Positions 44,807 to 52,680 of a DNA stretch of 64,000 nucleotides are shown piece after piece; within the stretch, counting starts at the first letter, position 1; the number at the start of each line of letters is the position of its first letter. The notes beneath the pieces are model-generated. The model did not search any database, was not told the DNA's origin, and saw nothing but the letters and a program-made list of their open reading frames with translations. The stretch is from Nodosilinea nodulosa PCC 7104. GTDB lineage: Bacteria > Cyanobacteriota > Cyanobacteriia > Phormidesmidales > Phormidesmidaceae. A program made the translations under genes and the position numbers. The DNA lies in contig NZ_JH976537.1 in NCBI RefSeq assembly GCF_000309385.1, forward strand, positions 4,139,884-4,203,883. The letters are read 5' to 3'.

Positions 44807-46276
44807 ATGGCTTCTACCGACAAGCGAGCCGTAGGCATTTTCCCAAGCCGCACCCAAACCGCATCGGCCCTCCAGGCGCTCAGCGATTCTGGCTTTGACC
44901 TGGGCGATGTGTCAATCATTGCTCAGGATGCCAGCCGCCAAAGCCATATCGCTGGCGTGACCGTCAAAGATGAGATTACCAATCAAGCTGACACAGGTGG
45001 AGCGGTTGGGGCGGCCACGGGCGGCTTATTGGGCGGTGTCACCGGGCTGCTTGTAGGCTTAGGCACCTTGACGATCCCAGGCCTGGGACCCACGATACTG
45101 GCCGGTGAAGCGGCGGTCATACTTTCTACCGTGATAGGCGGTGCGGCTGGGGCCGCTGCGGGAGGCTTGGTGGGCGCTCTAATTGGGCTGGGTATTCCAG
45201 AGCACCGGGCTAAGCAGTACCACGATCGGGTGGCCCAGGGCGGCTATCTGGTCATGGTGAAAGGAACCGAGCGGGATCTGGCGCGAGCTGAGCAATCTCT
45301 GCGAGCGGCTGGAGTCGAAAATTGGGGCGTCTATGCTGCGGCTGATGCATCTCCCCGGGTGCAGCCGATGGGGCGTCCTGCCGCGATCGCTGCCCCTGGG
45401 CACCTCGGCCCCGACAATTTGAAATCTCTAGAAGATGTGCGCGATCGCCGCCGCAATTTTCGCGAATTCTACGACGGCTCCGGCGATGAACCTCAGCGCC
45501 CGCTTCGGGGTGAATATCAGCCCGCCAGCGATCGCGCCTATGCCCAACAGGACGATCGCGTTGATCGCGATCGCCCCCAACCTTACGACCGCGAAGTGAG
45601 TGTTGACCGCGATCGCCCCTACGGCCAAGACGATCGCGTTGATCGCGATCGCCCCTACGAACAACAAGAAGAGCACTATCAGGCGACGGGGCTACCCCAC
45701 TCCTCCAATCCTCTTCAGGTGGTGGGAGTTGCTGCCGATCAGTCTGCTCCTCAACCAGATCTTTCAAGGACTGATCCGCCTAAGACAGTTGACGGAGAAC
45801 AACGACTAGTAGGTGTCTTTCTCAGCCGTCAGCAAATGGAGGAAGCTCTGGCTCAGCTGCGGCAAACCAACTTTGCAATGCATACGCTTTCGATGGCGGT
45901 ACGCGAAACGGAGCCCGTTGACCAGCAGCGTAGAAACCAGGGCGGCCACTCGCTGGCAGGGGCTACCCGCCTGGCGGCAGGCCTCGATCGCGTAGTGCTG
46001 CCTGAGATTGGCACCTTACTGGTCATGGGACCTGATGCTGGCGCTTTCGCAAACACCTTCTCGGGCGATCGAGATCGGTCAGAGGCAATGCCGAGAAACC
46101 GTGCAGATAGTTTGGGCATCGCTCCCGAATCGGTTCATCTGTATCGCCGTCATCTCACCGATGGAGCCTATATAGTGACCCTGCGAGGCCATAGCCAGGA
46201 ACTGCTGCAAGCCTCTTCTACCTTAGGGAAATGGGGCATGCGGGACTGGGGCATTTACGACGTCTATTACCGCTAA
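44807..46276 (+). CDS. General-stress-type two-domain protein with glycine-rich membrane segments
   Basis: The 489-residue protein has two copies of a small domain related to general stress protein 17M/YflT: AVGIFPSRTQTASALQALSDSGF at the N-terminus and RLVGVFLSRQQMEEALAQLRQTNF at about residue 330. After the first copy lies a glycine-rich hydrophobic hairpin (about 60-130, GGAVGAATGGLLGGVTGLLVG). Between the domains is a charged, repetitive region (about 200-300, DDRVDRDRPYEQ types) built from HIP1 DNA. ATG at 44807 follows AGGAGA at 44791-44796; an in-frame ATG at 44702 is a weaker choice. Function is unknown; the glycine-rich part could attach it to membranes. Confidence 0.75.
   Translation: MASTDKRAVGIFPSRTQTASALQALSDSGFDLGDVSIIAQDASRQSHIAGVTVKDEITNQADTGGAVGAATGGLLGGVTGLLVGLGTLTIPGLGPTILAGEAAVILSTVIGGAAGAAAGGLVGALIGLGIPEHRAKQYHDRVAQGGYLVMVKGTERDLARAEQSLRAAGVENWGVYAAADASPRVQPMGRPAAIAAPGHLGPDNLKSLEDVRDRRRNFREFYDGSGDEPQRPLRGEYQPASDRAYAQQDDRVDRDRPQPYDREVSVDRDRPYGQDDRVDRDRPYEQQEEHYQATGLPHSSNPLQVVGVAADQSAPQPDLSRTDPPKTVDGEQRLVGVFLSRQQMEEALAQLRQTNFAMHTLSMAVRETEPVDQQRRNQGGHSLAGATRLAAGLDRVVLPEIGTLLVMGPDAGAFANTFSGDRDRSEAMPRNRADSLGIAPESVHLYRRHLTDGAYIVTLRGHSQELLQASSTLGKWGMRDWGIYDVYYR
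45551..45655 (+). repeat. HIP1-derived repeat within the stress-type gene
   Basis: The 27-base segment at 45551-45577 recurs exactly at 45629-45655. It contains CGATCGCG and GCGATCGC and encodes DDRVDRDRP. Related units lie between and around them. The repeat lies in frame (both copies encode the same nonapeptide), so it extends the protein without disrupting it. Confidence 0.85.
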
Positions 46277-46860
46277 TGCCACAGGCAGATTCGGGTTGAT
46301 TCGGCAGCTTGGTTGGCCTGAAGCAAAATGCACCCCCGGCTGACTGACAAAACCCTTGAAACCCTTATACTGCGCAACTTCCCCCAACTTTATGGTTGTG
46401 CCACGGCGCAATCATGCGGTTTTCTGCTTTGAAAGGGGCATCAAATGGGTATCTATAACTTGACCGCTAAATCGAGAACTACGGCAATAGCTATTCTCAA
46501 TTAAAAATAGATTTTTCGAGCAGGCATGGATGTCACTAGCTAAGCAAAAAAGATAAGCGTCCCTAGAGCTAGGCTAACTGAGCGAAGCCGTTCGTTCTGC
46601 GTTTCCTCAAGATAGAAAAGCAAAACTCACCCAAGATATTTCCTAACCCCATTGGGACGACTACTGCGCCAACAACTCCGCTCAGGGGGCGGTTGGGAAA
46701 AAGTAGGTCAGCTAGATTTTACATTGCCTGAATGACTTAGAGAGAGCGTAAAAGCTGTTTCAATACTGCGGCTGCTTTTGATTATGCCTACTGATGGATA
46801 ACACAGGTTAGGAAATTAGTTAGATTGATACAGTTGATGCCTATGTAAGAGGTATTTTAG
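46277..46860. other. Intergenic region without a clear gene
   Basis: About 580 bases of lower-GC DNA. An open frame of 19 codons starts at 46444 but has no support. No tRNA, riboswitch or strong terminator was recognised. The last 60 bases (AT-rich, with AAGAGGTATTTTAG before the ATG at 46861) carry the likely start signals of the next gene. Confidence 0.35.
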
Positions 46861-47472
46861 ATGACTAATTTTTCCAATCAAAACGAAAATTCCAGCAATC
46901 AGCCTTCTAATTCAATAGAACAAAAAGCTTCGGATCAAGCGGCAAACATTGCCGATCGCGCCGAACAGGTAGCTGACCAGGTTGAAGATATGCCCAACCG
47001 GGTTGCTAACCAAGCCGAACGCGCTTCTGAGCAGGTTGAACGTGCTTCCGACCAGGTTTCTGACCAGGTTCAGGCGGCTAAATCTGCCGTTACCGAGCCC
47101 CTGCCAACGCCTCCTAAAATGTCTGGAAACCAGGCTACCGCCGAGGAGCTGTTGAAGCGTCTAAACTGGGGTGAGCCAGCATTGACGATTATCGATGCTC
47201 GCAGCAGAGAGGCTTTCAACGCAGAGCGTATTACGGGTGCTATGTCTAGGGATCAGGTGGCTGACGCTACCGAATCTAGTCTGGAATATCAGCGAGATCT
47301 TTACGTCTATGGCGATGGCTCTAACCAAGCCGATGAGGTAGTCAGCCAACTGCGTCAGGCGGGGTATCAAAAAGTAGCGTTTTTGCAGGGTGGGCTTTCC
47401 GCTTGGAAGGCCATTGGCGGACCCACTGAAGGCGTAGAAGCCTTTTCTTCTCCTGCTGGCGCCAAGGTTTAA
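46861..47472 (+). CDS. Rhodanese-like protein with coiled-coil N-terminus, no catalytic Cys
   Basis: The 203-residue protein has an N-terminal half (about 15-85) of repeated VADQVED, ANQAERASEQVERASDQV-type 11-mer units, as in LEA-like or apolipoprotein-like helices. The C-terminal half is rhodanese-like: ALTIIDARSREAFNAERITGA and LQGGLSAWKAIGG at the end. At the active-site position the sequence is LYVYGDGS, where a cysteine is expected, so it should be catalytically dead. It may bind rather than transfer sulfur, or sense redox partners. AAGAGGTATTTTAG precedes the ATG. Confidence 0.8.
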   Translation: MTNFSNQNENSSNQPSNSIEQKASDQAANIADRAEQVADQVEDMPNRVANQAERASEQVERASDQVSDQVQAAKSAVTEPLPTPPKMSGNQATAEELLKRLNWGEPALTIIDARSREAFNAERITGAMSRDQVADATESSLEYQRDLYVYGDGSNQADEVVSQLRQAGYQKVAFLQGGLSAWKAIGGPTEGVEAFSSPAGAKV

Positions 47473-47944
47473 AGGTAGCGCTAGTCTTATCTCGTTCTGT
47501 ATAGAGCAGGGACAGAAATGGTTCAGCAACGACTCCCTGAGTTTGATGCTTGAGTCTAGTTATTCCTGCTCAAGAATAGTCCACTCCCATTCTTAAACGC
47601 TCAAACGGCCTCAGCCGTGGCTAAGAACTCCCTTGACTATCTGTCAGCCGAGGGGGTTCTTAGTTTGAAGAGGTCACTGATCCACGATTAAAGGATCAAT
47701 TCTTTAGGCGATCGCGGCTGGAAAAGGTAGCCTAACCTAGTTCCAGCTCCTTAGTAAACTGCGGCAGAAGCGTGATGACTCTTTGTCTATCGCGAGGGGC
47801 AGGGGCGCTAGGGAGCCAAGCGAGCTGGAATAGTCGGCATAGTTCAGCCTTCAAGTACTAGCTACTATTCAAATCCTCTTTCAGCCTGGCAGCAGCCCCT
47901 CCCCTTACAATAGGTACTCATCCCCCTGACGACTGGAACCCGCT
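47473..47944. other. Intergenic region before polA
   Basis: No gene. CTAAGAACTCCC (47621-47632) pairs with GGGGGTTCTTAG (47652-47663), a 12-bp hairpin with one G-U pair and a 19-base loop; it is followed only by TTTGAAG, so termination would be weak. The rest, to 47944, should include the polA promoter. Confidence 0.45.
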
Positions 47945-50917
47945 GTGGCAGCACCTTCTTCCCAGGCCGAAAAGTCTAAGGCCGACAAACCCACCCTGAT
48001 GCTGGTCGATGGCCATTCGTTGGCCTTCCGCTCCTACTATGCGTTTGCGAAAAATGCCGACGGCGGCCTGCGCACCTCCACCGGCATTCCCACCAGCGTC
48101 TGCTACGGCTTCTTGAAGTCGCTGCTCGACATGATGGAGGTGGAAAAGCCCCAGTACGCCGCCGTCGCCTTTGACCTGGCCGCGCCCACCTTTCGCCACG
48201 AGGCCGACGCCACCTACAAAGATGGCCGCCCCGAAGCGCCGGAGGGGTTTTTAGAAGATGTCGAGAACCTCAACGAGCTGCTGACCGACTTTGGCCTCAA
48301 TATCTACGTTGCCCCCGGCTTTGAGGCCGACGACGTGATCGGCACCCTGGCCACTAAGGCCTTGGGCGAAGGGTTCTGTGTCAAAATTCTCAGCGGCGAT
48401 CAGGATCTGTTTCAGCTAATCGACCCCGACGAGTGCATCACCGTGCTGCACCTGGGCAACGCCTTTGCCAAGGGAGCCAAGAACGGCCTGGCCCAGGAGT
48501 TTAAAATTGAGGAGGTGAAGGCCAAGCTCGATATCTACCCCCACCAGGTGGTCGACTACAAAGCCCTCTGCGGCGACTCGTCGGACAATATCCCAGGTGT
48601 GAAGGGCATTGGGGCCAAAACCGCCGCCAAGCTGCTGGCGGAGTACGGCGATCTCGATTCTATCTACGCCGATATCGACAACATCAAGGGCGCGACCCAG
48701 AAGAAGCTGATCGAGGGCAAAGAGTCGGCCTACCACTCCCGCTACATGGCCAAAATCGTCACCGATATTCCCGAAGGGGAGCTGTCCATTGACCTGTCCA
48801 CCTGCAAGCTGGAGGGCTTTGACCCCGATGTGGTGATTCCGGCGCTGAAAAAGCTGGAGTTTCAGAACTTTGTCAACCGCTTGGGCAAGCTGCAAGTTGC
48901 CTTTGGTGGGGCGGCGGCAGAGGAGACGGCAGCAAAGGCGAGTCAGGCCCTGAGCGGCGGTGCCAGCAGCAAAAAATCCATCGTATCCGAGGATGCTGGC
49001 GGGGCCGATGTGGCCTTCTTTACGGCGGAGGAAACCGACAACGCCCAGGGGGTGGATGAGGTGGCGATCGCCCCTCAGGTCATCACCACCGAAGCCCAGC
49101 TCTACGAACTGCTCGACATTCTCTCCGAGCAAAAGCATCCGGAAACCCCAGTAGCCTGGGATACCGAGACCACCTCGCTGGAGCCCCGCGACGCCACCCT
49201 GGTGGGCCTGGGCTGCTGCTGGGGCACCGGGCGCGACGAGATGGCCTACATTCCCGTCGGCCACAGCGACGGCGCGCATCTGTCTCTGGAGATGGTGCTA
49301 GATGCCCTGCGCCCCATTCTTGAAAGCGACGAATTCCCCAAGGCGCTGCAAAACGCCAAATACGATCGCCTGGTGCTGCGCCATCAGGGCATTGTGCTAG
49401 CGGGGGTCGTTTTCGACACCATGCTGGCCAGCTACGTGCTGAACCCGGAGGCCAGCCACAACCTGACCGACCTCAGCCTGCGCTACCTCAACCTGGTCGC
49501 CCAGAGCTATGAGGATCTTGTCCCTAAAGGCAAAACTATTGCGGATGTGGCGATCGCCGCCGCCGCCACCTACTGCGGGGCCGATGTGCACACCACCTAC
49601 CTGCTGGTGCCCAAGCTCCAGGCCGAGCTAGACAAAATTCCCGATCTCAAGACTCTGTTTACCGAGGTCGAGCTGCCCCTGGAACCCGTCCTGGCCGAGA
49701 TGGAGTCTACCGGCATTCGCGTGGACCCTGACTATCTGGCCAATTTCTCGAAACAGCTGGAAACCGACCTGGCCCGGATTGAGAAAACCGCCTACGAGGA
49801 AGCGGGAGAAACCTTTAACCTGGCCTCGCCCAAGCAGCTCAGCGAGCTGCTGTTTGAAAAGCTGGGCCTTGACAAGCGCAAGTCGCGCAAAAACAAATCC
49901 GGCGGCTACTCCACCGACGCCTCCACTCTCGAAAAGCTCCAAGGGGACCACGCCGTGGTGGATCTGGTGGTGGAGCACCGCACCCTCTCGAAGCTGAAAT
50001 CGACCTACGTCGATGCCCTACCCACGCTGATTCGGCCCGACACCCACCGGGTACACACCGACTTTAACCAGGCGGTGACGGCCACCGGGCGACTGTCGTC
50101 GTCGAACCCCAACCTGCAAAATATCCCCATTCGCACGGCCTTTAGTCGGCAAATTCGGGCGGCGTTTATCCCCGAGCAAGGCTGGCGGCTGGTGGCGGCA
50201 GACTACTCGCAAATTGAGCTGCGCATTCTCGCCCACCTCAGCGGTGAGCCTGTGTTGGTGGAGGCCTACAACAACAACGACGACGTCCACGCCCTCACCG
50301 CCCGGCTGCTGTTCGAAAAAGATGACATCAGCTCAGAAGAACGGCGGGCGGGTAAGGTGATTAACTTTGGCATTATCTACGGCATGGGAGCAGTGCGCTT
50401 CGCCCGCGAGGCGGGGGTGAGCCGCACCGAGGCCAAGACGTTTATCGATCGCTACTACGATCGCTACCCCAAAGTCTTCGAATACCTGCTGCAAATGCAG
50501 CGGGAGGCGATCGCCAACGGCTATGTGCAGACGATTTGCGGCAGACGGCGCTACTTTAACTTCACCGATGGCAAACTGCGATCGCTGCGCGGCACCGACC
50601 CGGCCGCTATCGATCTAGATTCCCTCCGCTCCAACGGCTACGATGCCGGATCGCTGCGGGCGGCAGCCAACGCCCCCATTCAGGGGAGCAGTGCCGATAT
50701 CATCAAAATCGCCATGATTCGCCTGCATGAGCTATTGAAGGATTATCAAGCCAACCTGCTCTTGCAGGTCCACGACGAACTGGTGTTTGAGGTGCCGCCC
50801 GACGAATGGAAAGAGCTGGAGCCCAAAATTACTGCTGTGATGGAGTCTGCTGTGGCCCTCAAGGTGCCTCTCAAGGTTGAAGCCCACGCTGGCCCCAACT
50901 GGATGGAGGCGAAGTAG
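47945..50917 (+). CDS. polA: DNA polymerase I
   Basis: DNA polymerase I fills gaps and removes RNA primers. The 990-residue protein has all three domains: 5'-3' nuclease (about 10-320, LMLVDGHSLAFRSYYAF, GDQDLFQL), 3'-5' proofreading exonuclease (about 385-570, AWDTETTSLEPRDATLVGLG with D and E intact) and polymerase (about 590-990, motif A AADYSQIELRILAHL, motif B RRAGKVINFGIIYGMG, motif C LLQVHDELVFEVP). The linker between nuclease and exonuclease is long and rich in Ala/Ser/Glu. A GTG start is used at 47945. Confidence 0.97.
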   Translation: MAAPSSQAEKSKADKPTLMLVDGHSLAFRSYYAFAKNADGGLRTSTGIPTSVCYGFLKSLLDMMEVEKPQYAAVAFDLAAPTFRHEADATYKDGRPEAPEGFLEDVENLNELLTDFGLNIYVAPGFEADDVIGTLATKALGEGFCVKILSGDQDLFQLIDPDECITVLHLGNAFAKGAKNGLAQEFKIEEVKAKLDIYPHQVVDYKALCGDSSDNIPGVKGIGAKTAAKLLAEYGDLDSIYADIDNIKGATQKKLIEGKESAYHSRYMAKIVTDIPEGELSIDLSTCKLEGFDPDVVIPALKKLEFQNFVNRLGKLQVAFGGAAAEETAAKASQALSGGASSKKSIVSEDAGGADVAFFTAEETDNAQGVDEVAIAPQVITTEAQLYELLDILSEQKHPETPVAWDTETTSLEPRDATLVGLGCCWGTGRDEMAYIPVGHSDGAHLSLEMVLDALRPILESDEFPKALQNAKYDRLVLRHQGIVLAGVVFDTMLASYVLNPEASHNLTDLSLRYLNLVAQSYEDLVPKGKTIADVAIAAAATYCGADVHTTYLLVPKLQAELDKIPDLKTLFTEVELPLEPVLAEMESTGIRVDPDYLANFSKQLETDLARIEKTAYEEAGETFNLASPKQLSELLFEKLGLDKRKSRKNKSGGYSTDASTLEKLQGDHAVVDLVVEHRTLSKLKSTYVDALPTLIRPDTHRVHTDFNQAVTATGRLSSSNPNLQNIPIRTAFSRQIRAAFIPEQGWRLVAADYSQIELRILAHLSGEPVLVEAYNNNDDVHALTARLLFEKDDISSEERRAGKVINFGIIYGMGAVRFAREAGVSRTEAKTFIDRYYDRYPKVFEYLLQMQREAIANGYVQTICGRRRYFNFTDGKLRSLRGTDPAAIDLDSLRSNGYDAGSLRAAANAPIQGSSADIIKIAMIRLHELLKDYQANLLLQVHDELVFEVPPDEWKELEPKITAVMESAVALKVPLKVEAHAGPNWMEAK

Positions 50918-50996
50918 GGTCATAGCGTGCTGCGCCACTACAGCAGGAAACGGGGGTTGCTGAAAACAGATACGAAGCAAAAAATTAACGCCCGTC

Positions 50997-51017
50997 GGCA
51001 GGGCCATTGGCCCTGCC
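50997..51017. other. Palindromic hairpin after polA
   Basis: GGCAGGGCCA-T-TGGCCCTGCC, a near-perfect palindrome, lies 80 bases after the polA stop and before the convergent phosphatase gene. No T-run follows on either strand, so it is a weak candidate for a bidirectional transcription stop. Confidence 0.4.
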
Positions 51018-51147
51018 CCAAATTCATGCTTCAATTCAGCCACGCCGCACAAAACGACCGATCTCTATCTATCTCCACGCCATCCGCAAATTCGATCGCA
51101 ACGTTGCCAAAGGCATAATAATAACGATGCCCCATGGCGATACGGTG

Positions 51148-51588
51148 CTAATGACTGTCAATGTATTGCTCAATCACCTGTTTGAACTGAGGTTGAGCAT
51201 CCCAGTCAAAGCCATTTTCTTTGCTGGTGGCCAGTGCGGTTTCAGCATCCATGCCGTTGCGGGTCGCCTGGTGCATGAGCACCATGGAGCCAGCCCGCAG
51301 GCCGGTTCTACAGTGGGTCATCACCGGTTTGGGCAGACCGTCCAGCGCTTGCAGCACCTGGTCGATCAGGTCGGGGGTAATGTTGTTGGGCTGCACGGGA
51401 ATGTTGATGTAGCTCAGCCCAGCCGCCTCGACCTGGGCCTGTTCGTCGGTCAGGGTGCCGTCTTCCTGGGGCGATCGCAGATTCAAGACCGCTTTGTAGC
51501 CTGCCTCAGCCACCTGCTGAATCTGCTCTGGGCTCAGCTGGCAGTTGGCAACGGCCACATCTGCGTTGACGGTTCTTGCAAAGTCCAT
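51148..51588 (-). CDS. DUF442-type protein tyrosine phosphatase-like protein
   Basis: A 146-residue protein with the P-loop HCRTGLRAG (H-C-x5-R class), which is the phosphate-binding loop of dual-specificity and tyrosine phosphatases. It is the compact fold seen at the N-terminus of Blh (beta-lactamase-like hydrolase) proteins. AGYKAVLNLRSPQEDGTLTDEQ and LSYINIPVQPNNITPDLI are typical. The in vivo substrate is unknown. ATG at 51588 gives MDFARTVNADVAV. Confidence 0.85.
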   Translation of the reverse strand: MDFARTVNADVAVANCQLSPEQIQQVAEAGYKAVLNLRSPQEDGTLTDEQAQVEAAGLSYINIPVQPNNITPDLIDQVLQALDGLPKPVMTHCRTGLRAGSMVLMHQATRNGMDAETALATSKENGFDWDAQPQFKQVIEQYIDSH

Positions 51589-51710
51589 ACTGGCCTCGGT
51601 ATCTATAGTGATGAAGGGATGGGCGTCACTCGATCAACCTATCACGCTATTGAGCTAACCGCTGAAAGCCTCCATGCCTTTGTCGCTACTTCCACGAGCC
51701 TGCCAGCCAG

Positions 51711-51808
51711 TTCTATAGCGGTAGCCAGTCTGATTAAGATATTTCCCCTCAAAACGTTCAAACGCTCGCACGTCTCTGGATGTCCTAACCTAAGTGACTA
51801 TGGCTATA
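51711..51808. repeat. 98-bp TATAGC element, copy A
   Basis: It begins TTCTATAGCGGTAGCCAG and ends AGTGACTATGGCTATA. The ends form inverted repeats (TATAGCGGTAGCCAGTCT against TATAGCCATAGTCACTTA read from the other strand, mostly matching). The centre has AACGTTCAAACG and GGATGTCCTAAC. Copies at 4674-4977 and 57518-57620 share these features. It has the build of a MITE. Confidence 0.75.
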
Positions 51809-51809
51809 C

Positions 51810-51964
51810 AAGCTCCACAAACAGCTCAATGACCTAGTGCTGCAAGCCTGCGGCTTTAGCCCACCGACGACCTGCTCGAAAAACTGCTAGCCCTCAACCT
51901 CGACCTAGCCGCCGAAGAGCAACGCGGCGAACCTGCGATCGGCCCCTGGAATTCGACACAATAG
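51810..51964 (+). pseudogene. Frameshifted C-terminal fragment resembling a DNA methylase tail
   Basis: One frame from 51809 reads YKLHKQLNDLVLQACGFSP; one base on, a second frame reads DDLLEKLLALNLDLAAEEQRGE and ends PWNSTQ-stop at 51964. The joined pattern (LNDLV..A.GFSP, DDLLEKLLALNL) resembles the end of large Eco57I-like DNA methyltransferases. It is a decayed fragment, immediately after repeat A and before the antitoxin gene. The first 53 bases recur at 52490-52542. Confidence 0.45.
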
Positions 51965-51991
51965 CTATATCCCCTACTGGAAAACCAACCC

Positions 51992-52201
51992 ATGACCAAC
52001 CCTAGTCTCAGCGAAACGCAGCTTAAGGACCTGATAAAAACCGCCATTCTCGAAATTTTCCACGAAAGACGCGATCTCCTCCAAGACATTATTTCTGAAG
52101 CCCTAGAAGACATTGCCCTAGTTAAAGCTATTGATGAGGGCAAAGACTCTGAACCAGTGAGTCGTGAGACTATCTTTGCAATTTTGGAGCAGGCAGAGTG
52201 A
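51992..52201 (+). CDS. Antitoxin of a RelE/ParE-type module
   Basis: A 69-residue mostly helical protein: LIKTAILEIFHERRDLLQDI, EALEDIALVKAIDEGKDSE, and PVSRETIFAILEQAE, the common tail of cyanobacterial antitoxins paired with RelE/ParE toxins. The ATG at 51992 is the best start. The stop overlaps the GTG start of the toxin gene in GTGA, so translation is coupled. Confidence 0.85.
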   Translation: MTNPSLSETQLKDLIKTAILEIFHERRDLLQDIISEALEDIALVKAIDEGKDSEPVSRETIFAILEQAE

Positions 52202-52464
52202 AGGTCGAGTTTCGTAAAACCTTTGAGAAAGACCTCAAGAAAATAAATGATAAAAGCCTCTTGGTCAAAATCAAGAGCACAATCACCGCTGTGGAAGAGG
52301 CATCTAGCCTAGATAATATTGCCAGCCTTAAAAAGCTAAAAGGTGATGAAGGTCATTTTCGTATTCGTATTGGCGATTATCGGTTAGGGCTATTTCTAGA
52401 TGGAGATACTCTTCTTTTTATTCGAATTATCCATCGTCGAGAGTTTTACCGCTATTTTCCTTAA
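52198..52464 (+). CDS. RelE/ParE-superfamily toxin
   Basis: An 88-residue RelE-fold toxin: MKVEFRKTFEKDLKKINDKSL, then LKKLKGDEGHFRIRIGDYRLGLFLDGDTLLFIRIIHRREFYRYFP. The conserved RIRIGDYRLG strand-turn and the C-terminal RREFYRYF are classic for mRNA-interferase toxins. GTG at 52198 starts it. The pair lies between two copies of the same 53-bp fragment, so it was probably a later arrival in this spot. Confidence 0.88.
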   Translation: MKVEFRKTFEKDLKKINDKSLLVKIKSTITAVEEASSLDNIASLKKLKGDEGHFRIRIGDYRLGLFLDGDTLLFIRIIHRREFYRYFP

Positions 52465-52489
52465 TGCAGGAAAAACACTGGCCATAACT

Positions 52490-52542
52490 AAACTCCACTA
52501 ACAGCTCGATGCCCTAGTGCTGCAAGCCTGCGGCTTTAGCCC
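52490..52542 (+). repeat. Second copy of the 53-bp methylase-fragment repeat
   Basis: Bases 52490-52542 match 51810-51862 at 49 of 53 positions, with no gaps. The last 29 bases are identical (TAGTGCTGCAAGCCTGCGGC core). Immediately before it lies TGGCCATA, like the TGGCTATA end of repeat A. The frame continues to a stop near 52590 without recognisable domains. The two copies bracket the TA pair at 51992-52464. Confidence 0.8.
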
Positions 52543-52680
52543 CGGCGCAGCTAAACACCTCGCCCTGCTCTGGGGTAATCAAAGCCCTTGACTCCAGTAT
52601 CGTAAACAGGCGGCTCCATTTTTGGGAGGTTATGCCGGGGTCATTTGTCTCTAAGCGATGGCCTTTGACGCGATCGCCCC

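Noticed and set aside
46444..46503. 19-codon ORF in the AT-rich intergenic region
   Set aside because: No ribosome-binding site or supporting context.
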